Positions 21,342-32,400 of a DNA stretch of 64,000 nt are shown one piece after another (position 1 is the stretch's first letter; each line of letters opens with the position of its first letter). A program made the translations under genes and the position numbers. This DNA is from Dipteris shenzhenensis (taxonomy: Eukaryota; Polypodiophyta; Polypodiopsida; Gleicheniales). The notes under the pieces were generated by a model that made no database searches, had not been told where the DNA came from, and saw only the letters and a program-made list of their open reading frames with translations. The stretch lies in NCBI GenBank assembly GCA_047967505.1, contig CM106538.1, one strand, 5' to 3'.

Positions 21342-21530
21342 ATGGAAGGGATGAGTGAAAGCTTGTCAGATGATGCACCAATGCTCGGGAGTGCAGAGTG
21401 GCTTACAAAGAGGTTGTATTGTCATTGCACTCATTGCAAGCGAGAAGTATGACATCAACGCCGTATTGTCATGCGCCACTTGCGGATGTATGGGGAGGAG
21501 CCCAAACCAATACCCACCGTTGGTGGCTCG
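21342..21530 (+). pseudogene. Transposase exon 1 remnant in outer, unit 1
   Basis: It matches inner exon 1 (14204-13998) from ATG through the finger LYCHCTHCKREV. The next codon, CGA in inner, is TGA here. The frame then continues with HQRR and MRHLRMYG. The same stop occurs in unit 2 at 22846-23052, so it predates the duplication. Confidence 0.75.
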
Positions 21531-21570
21531 GGGGGGTCACTCATCATATGTAAGCCTATCATGTGAGTTC
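21527..21570. mobile_element. MITE end fragment (44 bp)
   Basis: It starts CTCGGGGGGGTCACTCATC like the 3' end of the 246-bp MITE and stops at gtgagttc. It is followed directly by the start of unit 2, so the rest was lost at the duplication junction. Confidence 0.7.
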
Positions 21571-22321
21571 GGGGGGAAAGAGGAGAAGAAGAGGGAAACG
21601 AAAGAGGAAAAAAGAGGGGGAAAGAGATTGAAAGATTGAAGGAGAAGGAGAAGGAGAGGAGGGAAAGAAGAGGAGAGAAGAGAGAAAGAAGAGGGAAGAG
21701 AGGGGAAGAGAGGGTTCCTACGCCCATCACTGCAGCTAGCGCTTAAGGCGCTAGCTGCACGCCAATACAAATTAAAAAAATAACAAATGGAAAAAAGAGG
21801 AAGCACTTACCTGGAATAGTACGTCCCGCTCGGTGTTTTGTGGACTGGCCCTACAAAAGAGAGGAGTCTTCTTTCTTTCTTGAAATCTCGTTTTTTGTTT
21901 CAATCCTTTGAAATCAAGCATGAAAACTAGTAATCAAGCATGAAAACTAGTAAGCAGCTTTAGCAATACAAGGAGAAGCACTCACAAAATGAAATCTCAC
22001 AAAAAACCTACCTACATTGTTCAAAGAGACTCACCTCTTCAAAAACTTCCTTTCAAGAAACCAAAGAGGGAGAAGGGTGGAGGGGGAGCACAAGAGTAGG
22101 AGAGGGGTGAGTAGTGGTGAGGAGTGGAGAATAGAGTGGGAGGTCATCGAAAATAGGTAGGAGAAGAGATTGCTTTGCTTACAATAGAGATTAAAGAGTG
22201 CTAAAGAAAGTGTCGCACGTCGCGACGGGTTTCGGTTTTAACCCACAACGTCGCTATATAGCGACGCTTTTACCTCGCTATATAACGACACTAAAGAGTC
22301 GCTATATAGCGACTCTTTAAC

Positions 22322-22354
22322 ACTAAACCCTAAACCCTAAACCCAAACCCTAAA
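22322..22354 (-). repeat. Short telomere-like stretch, unit 2
   Basis: Copy of the CCCTAAA-type stretch at 21071-21105, identical apart from its flanks. Confidence 0.6.
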
Positions 22355-22531
22355 AGTCGCTATATAGCAACCTTTAACCCTAAAAGTCGCTATATAGCGA
22401 CACTTAATCCTAAAAGTGGCTATATAGCGACCTTTTACCCTAAGTGTCACTATATAGTAACACTTATACCTTAAAAGTGTCAATTCAAGGCACTTGATCT
22501 AAGAAGAGAGGGAAGGAGCTCATGGGTGGCT

Positions 22532-22778
22532 CTCGGGGGGGTCACTCATCATATGTAACTCTATCACGTGAGTTCAACAAAAGGATATTGTTTATTTCTA
22601 AAATTTACAGAAATAAATATACATAAGGGACTATTTTAAATAGTTTTGGAAAAAAATTACAGATTTGTATAGAAAAGGAGTACATTTTATTAATGAAAAA
22701 TTTTACAGATAAGGGATTTTAAATATAGGCCTTGAATGCACGTGATATAGAGGGTTTGTACATAGTGAACCCCCTGAG
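22532..22778. mobile_element. hAT-like MITE, copy 3 (247 bp, inverted)
   Basis: Ends CTCGGGGGGGTCAC and GTGAACCCCCTGAG lie in the opposite orientation to copies 1 and 2. It is flanked by gggtggct at 22524-22531 and 22779-22786. Unit 1 at about 21273-21285 is the unoccupied site with one copy (gggtagct), confirming an 8-bp duplication. Internally TA-rich, no coding. Confidence 0.88.
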
Positions 22779-22845
22779 GGGTGGCTATTTTTTGGATCTT
22801 AATGGATTTCCTTGCATTTTGTGTTGTGACTTTAGAGGTGTGCAG

Positions 22846-23052
22846 ATGGAAGGGACGAGTGAAAGCTTGTCAGATGATGCACCAATGCTCGGGAGTGCAG
22901 AGTGGCTTACAAAGAGGTTGTATTGTCATTGCACTCATTGCAAGCGAGAAGTATGACATCAACGCTGTATTGTCATGCGCCACTTGAGGATGTATGGAGA
23001 GGAGCCCAAACCAATACCCACCGTTGGTGGCTCTTTGGTGGTGCACATGGTG
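22846..23052 (+). pseudogene. Transposase exon 1 remnant in outer, unit 2
   Basis: Second copy of the exon at 21342, with the same CGA-to-TGA stop after the Cys/His finger. It is followed by gatgatgga-like text and then, without the TNP2 exons, by sequence leading to the last-exon remnant at 23190. Confidence 0.75.
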
Positions 23053-23166
23053 ATGGATCATCGAATAGTCATTGCTATTTGAGTTTGTGATTAATATTGC
23101 ATGCATACATGACACAAAATCTTGAGACAGGATGAGGAGGGTGGTGTGTGTATACCTTCACACTAC

Positions 23167-23500
23167 CAATGTGGATATGAAGATAGAATCATGTGGATAT
23201 GGAGATGCCACTACCAATGCCGGATCCAATTGATCCAGATGGATTTAGAGAAGAAGATGAAGATCACAATATGAGCGAAGAGGAAGATGTGCATAATGAC
23301 ATCATATGGGAGGAAGATGGAGATCACGATATTGAGGAAGAAGGTGACGATCATCAAGAATCACCCGACTTTATTGAAGAAGATAATCAAGTCTATGGTG
23401 AACGTACGATGATGATATAGGAGATCAACTTAGTATAGAGTTGGAGATAGACTTGTTTGGCACACTAGACTTGGCTCAGGATGAAGCCAAGTCTCAAACG
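23167..23500 (+). pseudogene. Transposase last (acidic) exon remnant in outer
   Basis: It encodes VDMEMPLPMPDPIDPDG and a long Glu/Asp run, clearly homologous to exon 8 of the inner transposase (10569-10141). It breaks by frameshift near 23405. Everything between exon 1 and this exon is deleted in outer, so no transposase can be made from it. Confidence 0.75.
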
Positions 23501-23695
23501 TAGACATGAATATATGAGCTTCAAACTTGATGTACATGCTCTTCTACTTTTATTCTTTCAAAGGATCAAACATGTACATGCTCTCATATTTTTATTCTCT
23601 ATGAGATCAAACATGTATGAAAATTTAAAAAAATTTGTCATTGGAAAAGGCCTATATGAGTAAAAAACATCTCTGGAAAATGTCACTATAAAATA

Positions 23696-23965
23696 GTATC
23701 TCATTGTCGCTATATAGCAAAGTGCCTAATACAATGAGGCACGAGTTGCCTCATCAGCAAGAGCACCAAGGGATGGCGGACACCCAGACAGTACGACACA
23801 GGGCATGGACATGAGTGGGGTGAGGGGGTATAAAGAGAGAGAGTGTTAGAGAGTGGTGAGGGGTGGAGTTAGAGAATATAGTGACACTTAAAAGTCGCTA
23901 TATAGCAACTTTTATAATCGTTGCTATATAGCGACGTTTGCTTAACGTCGCTATATAGCGACGCG
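23696..23965. repeat. Type-B subterminal repeats of the outer element
   Basis: Sparse and partly degraded gctatatagc motifs (23704, 23893, 23920, 23947), of which one remains a perfect cgtcgctatatagcgacg. A stretch with tgaggcacgagttgcctcat and a host-like ggggtgaggg leader interrupts the array. Confidence 0.65.
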
Positions 23966-24058
23966 TTACGAGACATGCTTTTCATACCGACGATTAGCGC
24001 CCCGTGCGTGCTAAACATCGGTACATAAACGTCGCAATAGGATCTGTGTGTAGTAGTG

Positions 24059-25815
24059 TATTGTTTACCATATTGGTCCCACCTCAAGATCAATCACTTG
24101 CTTGATCCCATGCATATCTTCAAGAATGTGGCATCTACCATTTGGGAGCATTTGAATGGGACACGAGATTCCGTAGGCATAAGGGAGGATCTACGTACCA
24201 CAGGGAGGATGCGTGAAGCTTGGCCACAAGAGAGACCAAATGGGCGTGTTTTTTTACCTTGTGCACCGTGGAGGTTATCAAAGCTAGAGATGGCGGCAGT
24301 GAAGCGCCCTATTACTACAATTTGTACTCCCACTGGATTGCATGAGGTGTCTGAAGGGGGCCTTTACAAAGAGCAAGAAAAGAGGTGTAGAGCAATTATA
24401 TGGCTTGAAATCTCATGATTGGCACAAGATGCTCCAAGTAAGTATTTTATGTGCATAATATCTTTTTCCTTTCAAATTTGTGAGTGAATAATTATAAGCA
24501 ACTAATCAACCACCTCCTCGTGGGTTCAGCTCATACTACCTACTAGCATTTCTCGTAGTGCATCGAAGGACGTGAAGGATTGTATTTACAAGATGGGCGA
24601 GCTTGTGAGGTACTTTACATGATACAAAAATGATGCGTATCAATGCTCCATGCAAGGTGTTCATATTGCTAATATGGTGTACTTTTTCATTTCTAGGTAT
24701 GTGAGCTCAAAGGAAATAGATCCCACCATGCTTGAGAATGCTCGAGTTATGTCAGTGGAGGTGGTTTGTTTAGTGGAGGAGACATTTCCACGTTCTATTC
24801 TCACAAGCCAACTACATCTTATAGTGCATTCGATAGATGAGATTGCTATATGCGGTACTATACATGCACGATGGTTGTTCTTCCTCGAGCGCTTCATGAA
24901 GACCTTGAAGGGCTTCGTGAGACAAAATGCAAGACCCGAAGGTAGCATGGCCGAGGGTTGGTTGGTACAAGAGTCACTTGTATATATTTCTGAGTTTCTT
25001 GTTGATGTGGATAGCTCTCTCCCACAACTATGGAGAGATGATGAAGACCTAAGGATGACCTCTATTGTGCCTGAAGGAAAAGGACGCAACAAAGAATAGA
25101 CACGGAGTTGCTTAATAATATCAACCTCTATTGCGTGCTTAATAGTGATGTGATGAAAAGATGGGTGACAAGATACAAGGATGCAAAGGCAAGAAGACAA
25201 GAAGAAAGGGCCCTCTTTCGTACACACCACGGATCTCGTGTGCCATACCCTCAGTATCTAAGAGCACTTCCAAAGGATATTCATGTGGATTGGCTACTTG
25301 ACGAAATGGAGAAAGCAGAGAAAGATGAGGGGATGCATATTACAATGGAAGAATGGGAGTATGCTAGGGGATGCATGAGCAAGGTCGGTATATAGAATGT
25401 TATGCATAAGTTAGGAGCTTTCAATAATTTAGATTGCTTATTTAATTGATTTTTTCTTGGTGTAGTGCACTATGTTCAATGCTATATGGTGTGAGGGCAA
25501 GCATTTTCGAACATAACGGATTGATGATAAGAGAAACACACAAGATTGCGGCGTCATTGCTGGCTTTGAGCGAGCCAATGGAGCCATGGATGATTATTAT
25601 GGCATAATCCAAGATATTATTAAGCTTGACTTTCGATGCTTCTTTGTGTATGTTTTGGATGTAAAGTGGTTTAAGGACGTGGTGGAAAGAGGCCCTAATG
25701 CAACAATCAAACGCCATGCAAGTGGCTTTGTAACTATTGACTCCACAAAGTTTTGGCAAAGTAGGAAGGACACACTAGTACTACTGCAACAATGTGAACA
25801 GGTACAAGAGGTCTA
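24059..25815 (+). pseudogene. TNP2-type transposase of element E, 3' part
   Basis: After the TAT duplication the frame resumes with LPYWSHLKINHLLDPMHIFK, the exact continuation of 6512. A frameshift lies near 24342 within TPTGLHE. The exon ends near 24437. A short exon follows at 24530-24609. The DUF4218-like exon at 24697-25385 (SILTSQLHLIVHSIDEIAI, MKTLKGFVRQNARPE) lost one base near 25096 relative to C. The DUF4216-like exon (25466-25801, YVLDVKWFKDVVERG) has a TAA where C has CAA. The acidic last exon is absent. It cannot encode a transposase. Confidence 0.8.
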
Positions 25816-25888
25816 AAGCATCTCAACTCAAATAAATACATTTGTTCATGCTACAAGAGGTCTAAAGCATCTCAACTCAAATAAATAT
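25803..25888. repeat. 37-bp direct duplication at the broken end of E
   Basis: The run acaagaggtctaaagcatct plus following AT-rich bases occurs at about 25804-25839 and again at 25852-25888. It sits where the transposase homology stops, so it may mark a repaired break. Confidence 0.55.
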
Positions 25889-28800
25889 GTAAGGAACCAG
25901 TAATTGATTGATTAAGAACATCCATGGTCCAAATCAACGTCAAATTCCACTGAGAATAGTTCCACATAGTAAATGTTCACTCATTTACATCTTTAGCTTG
26001 TACACAGGTGACTCTACTTTCTGCATGGTTAATGCCTTGTAGGATGCCAGCAACGGATTTGACATTTGGTCCCTCACATCTCTTTATTATTTTTTCTAAA
26101 TCGCCAATCAAATGTTTTCTTATTCTCATGGCTAATCCTGTAAAGACTTGGTTGCAAAAGTTTCACTTCCACTTTTGACGCCCTAACATTGTAACAAAAT
26201 CCTACGGTTTTGCAACACTTTGGCCTCTTCCTTGAGTCTTGTTTGGCGGTTCATGTTGGCCTACCCTATCTTCTCTGTCTGCCATGGTTGCTGTACATGT
26301 AAAAGAGAAAAACTATCTCAATTCATTAATATGTTTTCAGCAACTTAAGACAATGTGACTAACATGTCATCAAAAACTAATGTAAGTTTGCTAGACCTCA
26401 AGAGAGAGCAACCATCCAATCATCTTGCCCCCTCATAAATGGATGGTTATAGTCGTCATAATCTACGTGCAGAAATAGGCGTGGGATGGTAGGTTTCCTT
26501 TTTCCATGTCCCACTCTTTCTCGAGTAAGCATCTATCTGCACTATGATCATTCGCAACATCATGCTTTGTATGCGAATGTTGGTATTTCACACACACTAG
26601 TGCAGTAACCAACAATACCTACATGTGTACTTATCAAGACCCTTTGTTTGAATCTACGAAGTGAAGGATGCTAGCTAGGTTAGACATATCTAACATAAGT
26701 TTAGACATACATTTTATACCTATATATGATCAACTAATTGTTCTGAGATAAGATACTATTAATATACGCACATAAATGCATAGTATAGAATGCCACAAAT
26801 TTCTTCTTACAAGCAAACTAGTATAGTCTGTAACGATCTCTAGCATGTAATTTGCGGGTTGATAGAAGATGGCAATTGCAAGCTACACAGCCGGCTAGAC
26901 TTTCAACGAGTTGCTATCAGCTCACGAATGCAAGCCACAACCGGCGAAAGCCAAGTATTTTCATCTTCCTATTACCTAATAAGTACATATAAACTATAAT
27001 ATATCATTTCCAATTTCTTATCCATGTGCGAGTAGTTACTAATCGGCATATGAGGACCACCCACTGGCACATGGTTCGAAGGTATTTTGTATCCATATGC
27101 GAGTAGTTACAAGCTGTCGGCATACACGGACTCTCCACTGGTACATAGATACTTACATTCAATCTCATATATATATTTTTACTAGTTTTTTGTAACCTAT
27201 AGGCTATATAGCTAGTAACATACCAAAAAATGTGAGATTTCACTAAATTTTAAAAGCTAATGTCTACGAAAAAAACTTTCTTTTCTTATATTTTTGTGAA
27301 AATAACTTCAAATATATTTTAAAGAAAACATTCTTTAAAAAATAATCCTTTCAAATTACAAACGATAAACCATCAACTGAGAGCTACGCATTTATCCATT
27401 TTGCATCCTAGTGTGGGTAGATATCAATTGGTTTAAGCGAGCCCACCATTGACATTGGACACTTTTTGAAAGGATATAAAAACTCACAAATTAGCTTGGA
27501 AGCTTTCTTTATCCCTTTTTTCTTGTCCTTCTTTGTTTTTTTCGACACTCCAAGCAGAGCTAGATTCTTGGGAATGTAAACAGTACGAAAACGCTGCAAA
27601 GTATATATAAGAAATTGCATTGCGCAATATGTACCAAAAACCCGTGCGGTACATGAAGCAGACCGTGTAGTATATACATCACCGCATGGTATAGGTAAAC
27701 ATCGGGCAGTATACCTACCCTTGTACCGCACGGTAAGTGGTTTTATCACGTGATAACTGGCTGCAACCGGTCCTGGTAAAAAAACGTGACAAGGCCGGTT
27801 TAAATTGCTCCAAGGGGGGTCAAAAAGCATTTAAAATGTTTTAATTTACAGATCTAAAACACCCGTTTTAATCCCAATGGATTCACAAGGGGAAACTTAT
27901 GATATCACATGAGTGTACAATAGGGTTTTTTTTAAAGATGAGGCATAAGCTTATACATTAGGGGTGGGGGGCCTTGACCTCTGTGGGGGAGAAGAGGGAG
28001 GGGTGTAGGGAAATACAGGTTTTTACCTCCTAAACATAAAAAATACACACATACACATTTGACTAGTCATGTACCAAGTGTGCATGAACTAAGCCCAACC
28101 TATGGCTAGTGTTAGGCCATGGTAAGGAAACGAATGAATATTACCCATTGTTGAATATTTGAAGATGGTCTAATCAATATCATTTAAATTTTCTTATGGT
28201 CTAATCTAAATAATTGAGAAAGAACATAGATTTAAGGAAAGCGGGGACATAGTACGCTTTTGGTGGTACCCTTTCAAGCTTATAGGGGTGTTTTATTATG
28301 CTACATGGACCGTATATAGGGGGTTTTCTTGAAGTTCATGCACGCAGGTGACGTCCCCCTTGTACTAAGAGTGAATCCCTGGAGTTTTAATTCCCTCGCA
28401 AATTCATGAGCTTAATTAATGTGATTGTGGAAGTTGTAGATTAAATTCAGTTTTTAGCATGTGATCTTTGTTTGCATTTTTAAAAAATGTGGGATCATTC
28501 TAGTAGGAGCATTAGATTGAAAGCTATATATTTTTTAAAGAAGATGAAAAATGATGAGGAATCTTCTTGGAATCTTAGAATCCTATAGCGTGTGAGGCAC
28601 AAAGTCGAGAGAATAAAACTCCTAAGACTTTCTTCTCCGAGTGGCCAAACTTTTAAAAAATTCAAGTGCAAAGTAGCTCTTTCTCATTTGTACTAACAAT
28701 GCTCAAAGTCAAGAGAGTATAATTATAATTGTGCTATATTCGAGAATCGAGAGCTTTGGTTTCTTGTGGTTTTGATATGCGCTACGGTTCAAAAAGATTG

Positions 28801-29300
28801 ATGCTCTGCCGATTATCGATGCTTGTAGCCAGAAGACGGAGGAAGCTGACCATGGTTCTTTCAACGACAACGACATAAGAGCGACCTGGAAAAATTATGA
28901 GAGAAATTCACAAAGAAACGTGAGGTGGCTGATAATTGGCTTGCTACAGGTGAGAAGTTAGAGTATGAAGGGGTAGAGACAGGGGGCTGTTTTGATGTGC
29001 TTGAACATGGAAGAGATCGACTTGGGCGGAAGCGTGAACGCAGGCGGTCTACATATGAAAGGGATTATTTCCTCTTCAAGGTAGCGAGTTGAGAGTAAAA
29101 CAAACCGTACAGTCCTACAGTGAAGCAAGCTTCAACCGAGTTTCATTAGCTTCATCCAAGCGAGTTGAATCAAACGTTGCGCCGAAACTCGTACTCACGC
29201 GTACGTAGTGTTTTGAACAGCATCTTCATAAGGAATTGTCTGTATGCCTTCCTCCAAGGAGTCCACGCCTCCAAGCCTGCCTTTCCGCTGCCGAATATTC
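25889..29300. other. Intergenic stretch, nothing recognised apart from small repeats
   Basis: I see no protein family in either strand. Open frames such as the minus frame at 27408-27830 have no recognisable motif and no sensible splice context. A frame at about 28901-29092 on plus (GEKLEYEGVETGG) is open but lacks a start codon after the upstream stop. It may be leader or a gene fragment. An inverted pair gtgcggtac/gtaccgcac lies at 27644 and 27722. The last few hundred bases should contain the P450 promoter, but no clear TATA element could be assigned. Confidence 0.4.
27018..27150. repeat. Tandem duplication of about 73 bp
   Basis: The motif atccatNtgcgagtagttac followed by cggcatA and ccactgg recurs at 27020 and 27093. 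Diverged, no coding meaning seen. Confidence 0.5.
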
Positions 29301-29404
29301 ATTGTTTTTCTTGTATATGTATCATGGAGCTTCTTCTTTTCTTGACAAGCGCAGAGCTCCGCACCCAAACTTTCCTTTCCCCTTCCTCCCTCACATCCCC
29401 CACC

Positions 29405-32400
29405 ATGATTTCCGAAGTCGCTGCTTGGGGTGTGGCTTTCGCAGCTGTCGCCTTTTACTCCGTCATCCAGCTGCTCAAGAACATTAACAGCTGGATCTAT
29501 GAACCCAAATTGAAAGATGGGCAACCCCCGCTTCCTCCCGGCAACATGGGTTGGCCCGTCTTCGGTAACATAGTTGCCTTCCTCAGAGCTTTCAAGTCTG
29601 GAAACCCTCAAGCCTTCATCGGGAGATACGTCGCCAAGTGAGTGTGCTCCTGTCCAACAGACTCGCTCATATGTGGAATCATTAGCAAGGAAAGATGGAT
29701 TAATCTTATCGATAGATGGAGCGCATTGCCCGCCTTTCGACGTTCGGTAACCAGGAGGATTTTCCTTTTATGTGTTCGATAGCCGCTGTGACAGAGGTTT
29801 CTTTTTCGGTTGACGTCATTACTGTGGGAATACACAGAGTTGTGCGCATACGAGTAGAAACCGTTCTATATTCATTGATGATAGCTCGATTACATAGATG
29901 TGCCCATGACGGTTGACAACGGTTGTGCCGATTGGCATCACACCGTAAGTGTGTATAAATGTAGGACTTTACGGCTTAATTCCTACACTCCCCCTTAAGA
30001 CGAAAAGTCTTATGAGTAATAGAGCTAGGATTATTGTGCAGAAAGAGATGCACCCCCACTTTGGTGTGGTGCTTCGCATGGTTTTTTCTATATGCTATAA
30101 TAATTACAAGTATGCAATGCAATCTATCCAGGATCCAGTTCAGCATGGATTATTAGCAACATAATCAATTTTGTGTTTAGTTTTCTTCTGATAACTCCGG
30201 TATCATCCACTATCTTCATTTCTAGAGCTTGTCTTTTGATCTTCATTTCTCGATCTTGACTGCAAATACTCCCCTTCAAGTGAGAGAAAATGAATAATTG
30301 TAGAATAAATAACATACTGCTCTTCACTGTGTCAATATCATTGCTGAATTTTTGGATTCTAGTCGTATAGTTGCTTATGAGCATAATAACCAGTTTCATA
30401 TATTCTTCTTTTTCAGCTTTTCTTGGTGGTTCTGATTGATCATTATTACTTTCTTCACAAACATGTGCATGCATTTCTTGATCCGTCATTGCAAAACTAA
30501 GAAATTGGCCATCTTGGGCTCTAATAGAGAAAGCATCTGCAGCAACTTCAGTGACTAGTACACGATCTCCCCCCACTTCAGCAAAATTATAGGCTAGACC
30601 ATTTCTGATTGCGCCGTGGAATTTAGGATCTTTGTCTGCAGGTACTAGATAATTGTGTTTGCGTGATTACACAGGCACAAGATCATCTAGATCATCAATC
30701 TAGCTATGGGCTTCTCCGATTTCAGTACATCCATCAACATCTTTATATGGTTCAGCTAAAAGATCGTATTCATGAACTTCATATTCATCTCCATGATCAG
30801 CCTTGGAGCCCTCCTTAGAATCTCCCTCTCATTCTCTGCCAAGATGTTCTTCATGTGAATCATGTCCTTGGGCTTGGTGTCCTTTGTTGCATGCGATGTT
30901 CACTGGCTCTTTTGCTTGTTGGAATTGCTCCAAATCAAGGCTTTTCTCAAATTTCTCCCCAGGATGAAACTGAGTGCCGATGGTAAGACACAAATGTAGG
31001 GAAGTCTTTCTTTTCACCCTCCAATAGGGCCTTTTCATCTTCTGCAACAGGATTATGAGGGGGAAGGCGTGCACTCCTTTGACATCATTAGTATATTCAA
31101 AATGCATGGATGAAAATTGAAATTGTTTACCAGGATCGCCATGTTGTGGCTTGGATTCGTTTTGTAGTTTCCCTTCTATGAGTTTTTGCAAGTCTCCTTT
31201 GCACGTATCTCCTTTTGTGGGTTTGTGGTGGTCTCGAAGCCCGTCTTTGCCATTTTTGGGCAGGGGTTCTTCTCCTACTTTTGGCCGGAGGGTGCCTTCT
31301 TCTCCATCCTTATGGACGATCAGGGACTGCATGCCCTGCTTTTCTCGTATTTGAGGCTGGAGTGAGCCTATTTCTGGGTCTTCTCGCCCATTTCCTCGAC
31401 TATTTGAGGGCTGGTGTCCTGCACCTATTAATGCTCCTCTGGCCGGGATCTCGCCTTGCTCTTCGACTCCTCTTTCTATGGGCGGGAGGTTGCCTCTGTG
31501 CAGGACTGCATTATCTGCATTTGCTTCTTCATTGAGGAGAATCAACAGGACATGCCTGTGGCAAAAGCGTGGCTAGTTTGGGCCCCAGCTGGCCTCTGAT
31601 ACCATGTGGGAATACACAGAGTTGTGCGCATACGAGTGGAAACTGTTGTATATTCATTGATGATAGCTCGATTACATAGATGTGCCCATGACGGTTGACA
31701 ACGGTTGTGCTGATTGGCATCACACCGTAAGTGTGTGTAAATGTAAGACTTTACGGCTTAATTCCTACAATTACGACGATGCCAAGATTTCTTCGAGAGC
31801 AGTAAATGGACGGAAAGAGCAAGGGGGTGATTGAAATTTGAATGTTTTTGGCATGGTCGTGATGTGGCCCTTTATTTGCGGGCCTGAGTGAAATAGACGC
31901 GATGCTGGACTTTACAAGCGATTTTCCAACCTTGCAGGTACAACAGGATTGGCGTCTATAAAGCCTTTATGTTTGGCCAAGCCACTGTGCTTGCAACAAC
32001 ACCAGAGGCTTGCAAACTCGTCCTCACGAATGACGACCTTTTCGTCACTGGTTGGCCAAAAGCCACCATAAAGCTAGTAGGAAAGAAAGGATTCACTTCT
32101 CTTGGGCCAGAGGAGCACAGACGCCTTCGCAGGCTCACTGCTGCATCGATTAACGGACTTGATGCTTTTCAGAGGTATCTACCACGGATAGAGAAAATAT
32201 CCAGAGCAGCGCTTGAGTCTTGGGCGGATAGGGATCGAATCGCCTTCCTCCCCGAAGTTAAGAAGGTTATATTTCTAGAATCAAGATCTATCGCGATCTG
32301 TCTGTAAAAAGGGCCTATATCCTACTCATCTTGGCAATGCTTTTCTTGCAGGTAACGTTCGGTGTCATTGCAGACAGTTTCTTAAGTCTTAAAGCTGGCA

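Larger units (their letters stand above)
20755..23100. repeat. Tandem duplication inside outer (unit 1 remainder and unit 2)
   Basis: Unit 1 is about 9283-9699 continued at 20755-21570, after removal of inner. Unit 2 is 21571 to about 23100. Both contain the leader exon, the palindrome, the pyrimidine leader, the degenerate subterminal motifs, the CCCTAAA stretch and transposase exon 1. Unit 2 has a full MITE inserted. Unit 1 ends in a 44-bp MITE end fused directly to unit 2, which suggests that the duplication junction lies in a MITE copy. Confidence 0.75.
6513..24058. mobile_element. Outer CACTA element (A/B family), internally deleted, containing the inner element
   Basis: The left terminus is CACTACAAGGCATAGGCC (type A). 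The right terminus, inverted, is CACTACTACACACAGATCC (type B); the two align imperfectly over about 50 bp. The 3-bp duplication TAT flanks it (6510-6512 and 24059-24061). Removing the element and one TAT restores the E transposase frame. Without the inner element it is about 6.5 kb. It keeps both ends, leader exons, two copies of transposase exon 1 (21342, 22846), the acidic last exon (23190-23500) and the last exon of the second gene (about 6960-7125). It lacks the TNP2, DUF4218 and DUF4216 parts, so it is non-autonomous. Confidence 0.88.
1251..25815. mobile_element. Element E: CACTA-superfamily element with CACAA termini, right end missing, heavily nested
   Basis: The left terminus CACAACAAGACAAAGCACC at 1251 matches the right terminus of element C (ending 46666, inverted) and the left terminus of element D (38956). 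Inside, the second-gene remnant lies on minus (1942-3610) and the TNP2 transposase on plus (from 4703), the same divergent plan as in C. The transposase is interrupted by the outer element (6513-24058) and resumes at 24062. It stops after the DUF4216-like part near 25803, without the acidic last exon, right subterminal repeats or terminal inverted repeat, so E is truncated. Two 246-bp MITEs also sit in it. Confidence 0.8.

Noticed and set aside
9700-24058. A single 14-kb element with two type-B ends
   Set aside because: Flanks are AAA and TAT; same argument.
27408-27830. 140-codon minus frame
   Set aside because: No motif, unusual composition and no splice or homologue support.
29165-29404. 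Longer N terminus of the P450 from upstream ATGs
   Set aside because: The upstream part has no membrane-anchor logic and family members start close to the hydrophobic segment; 29405 fits best, although 29324 stays possible.
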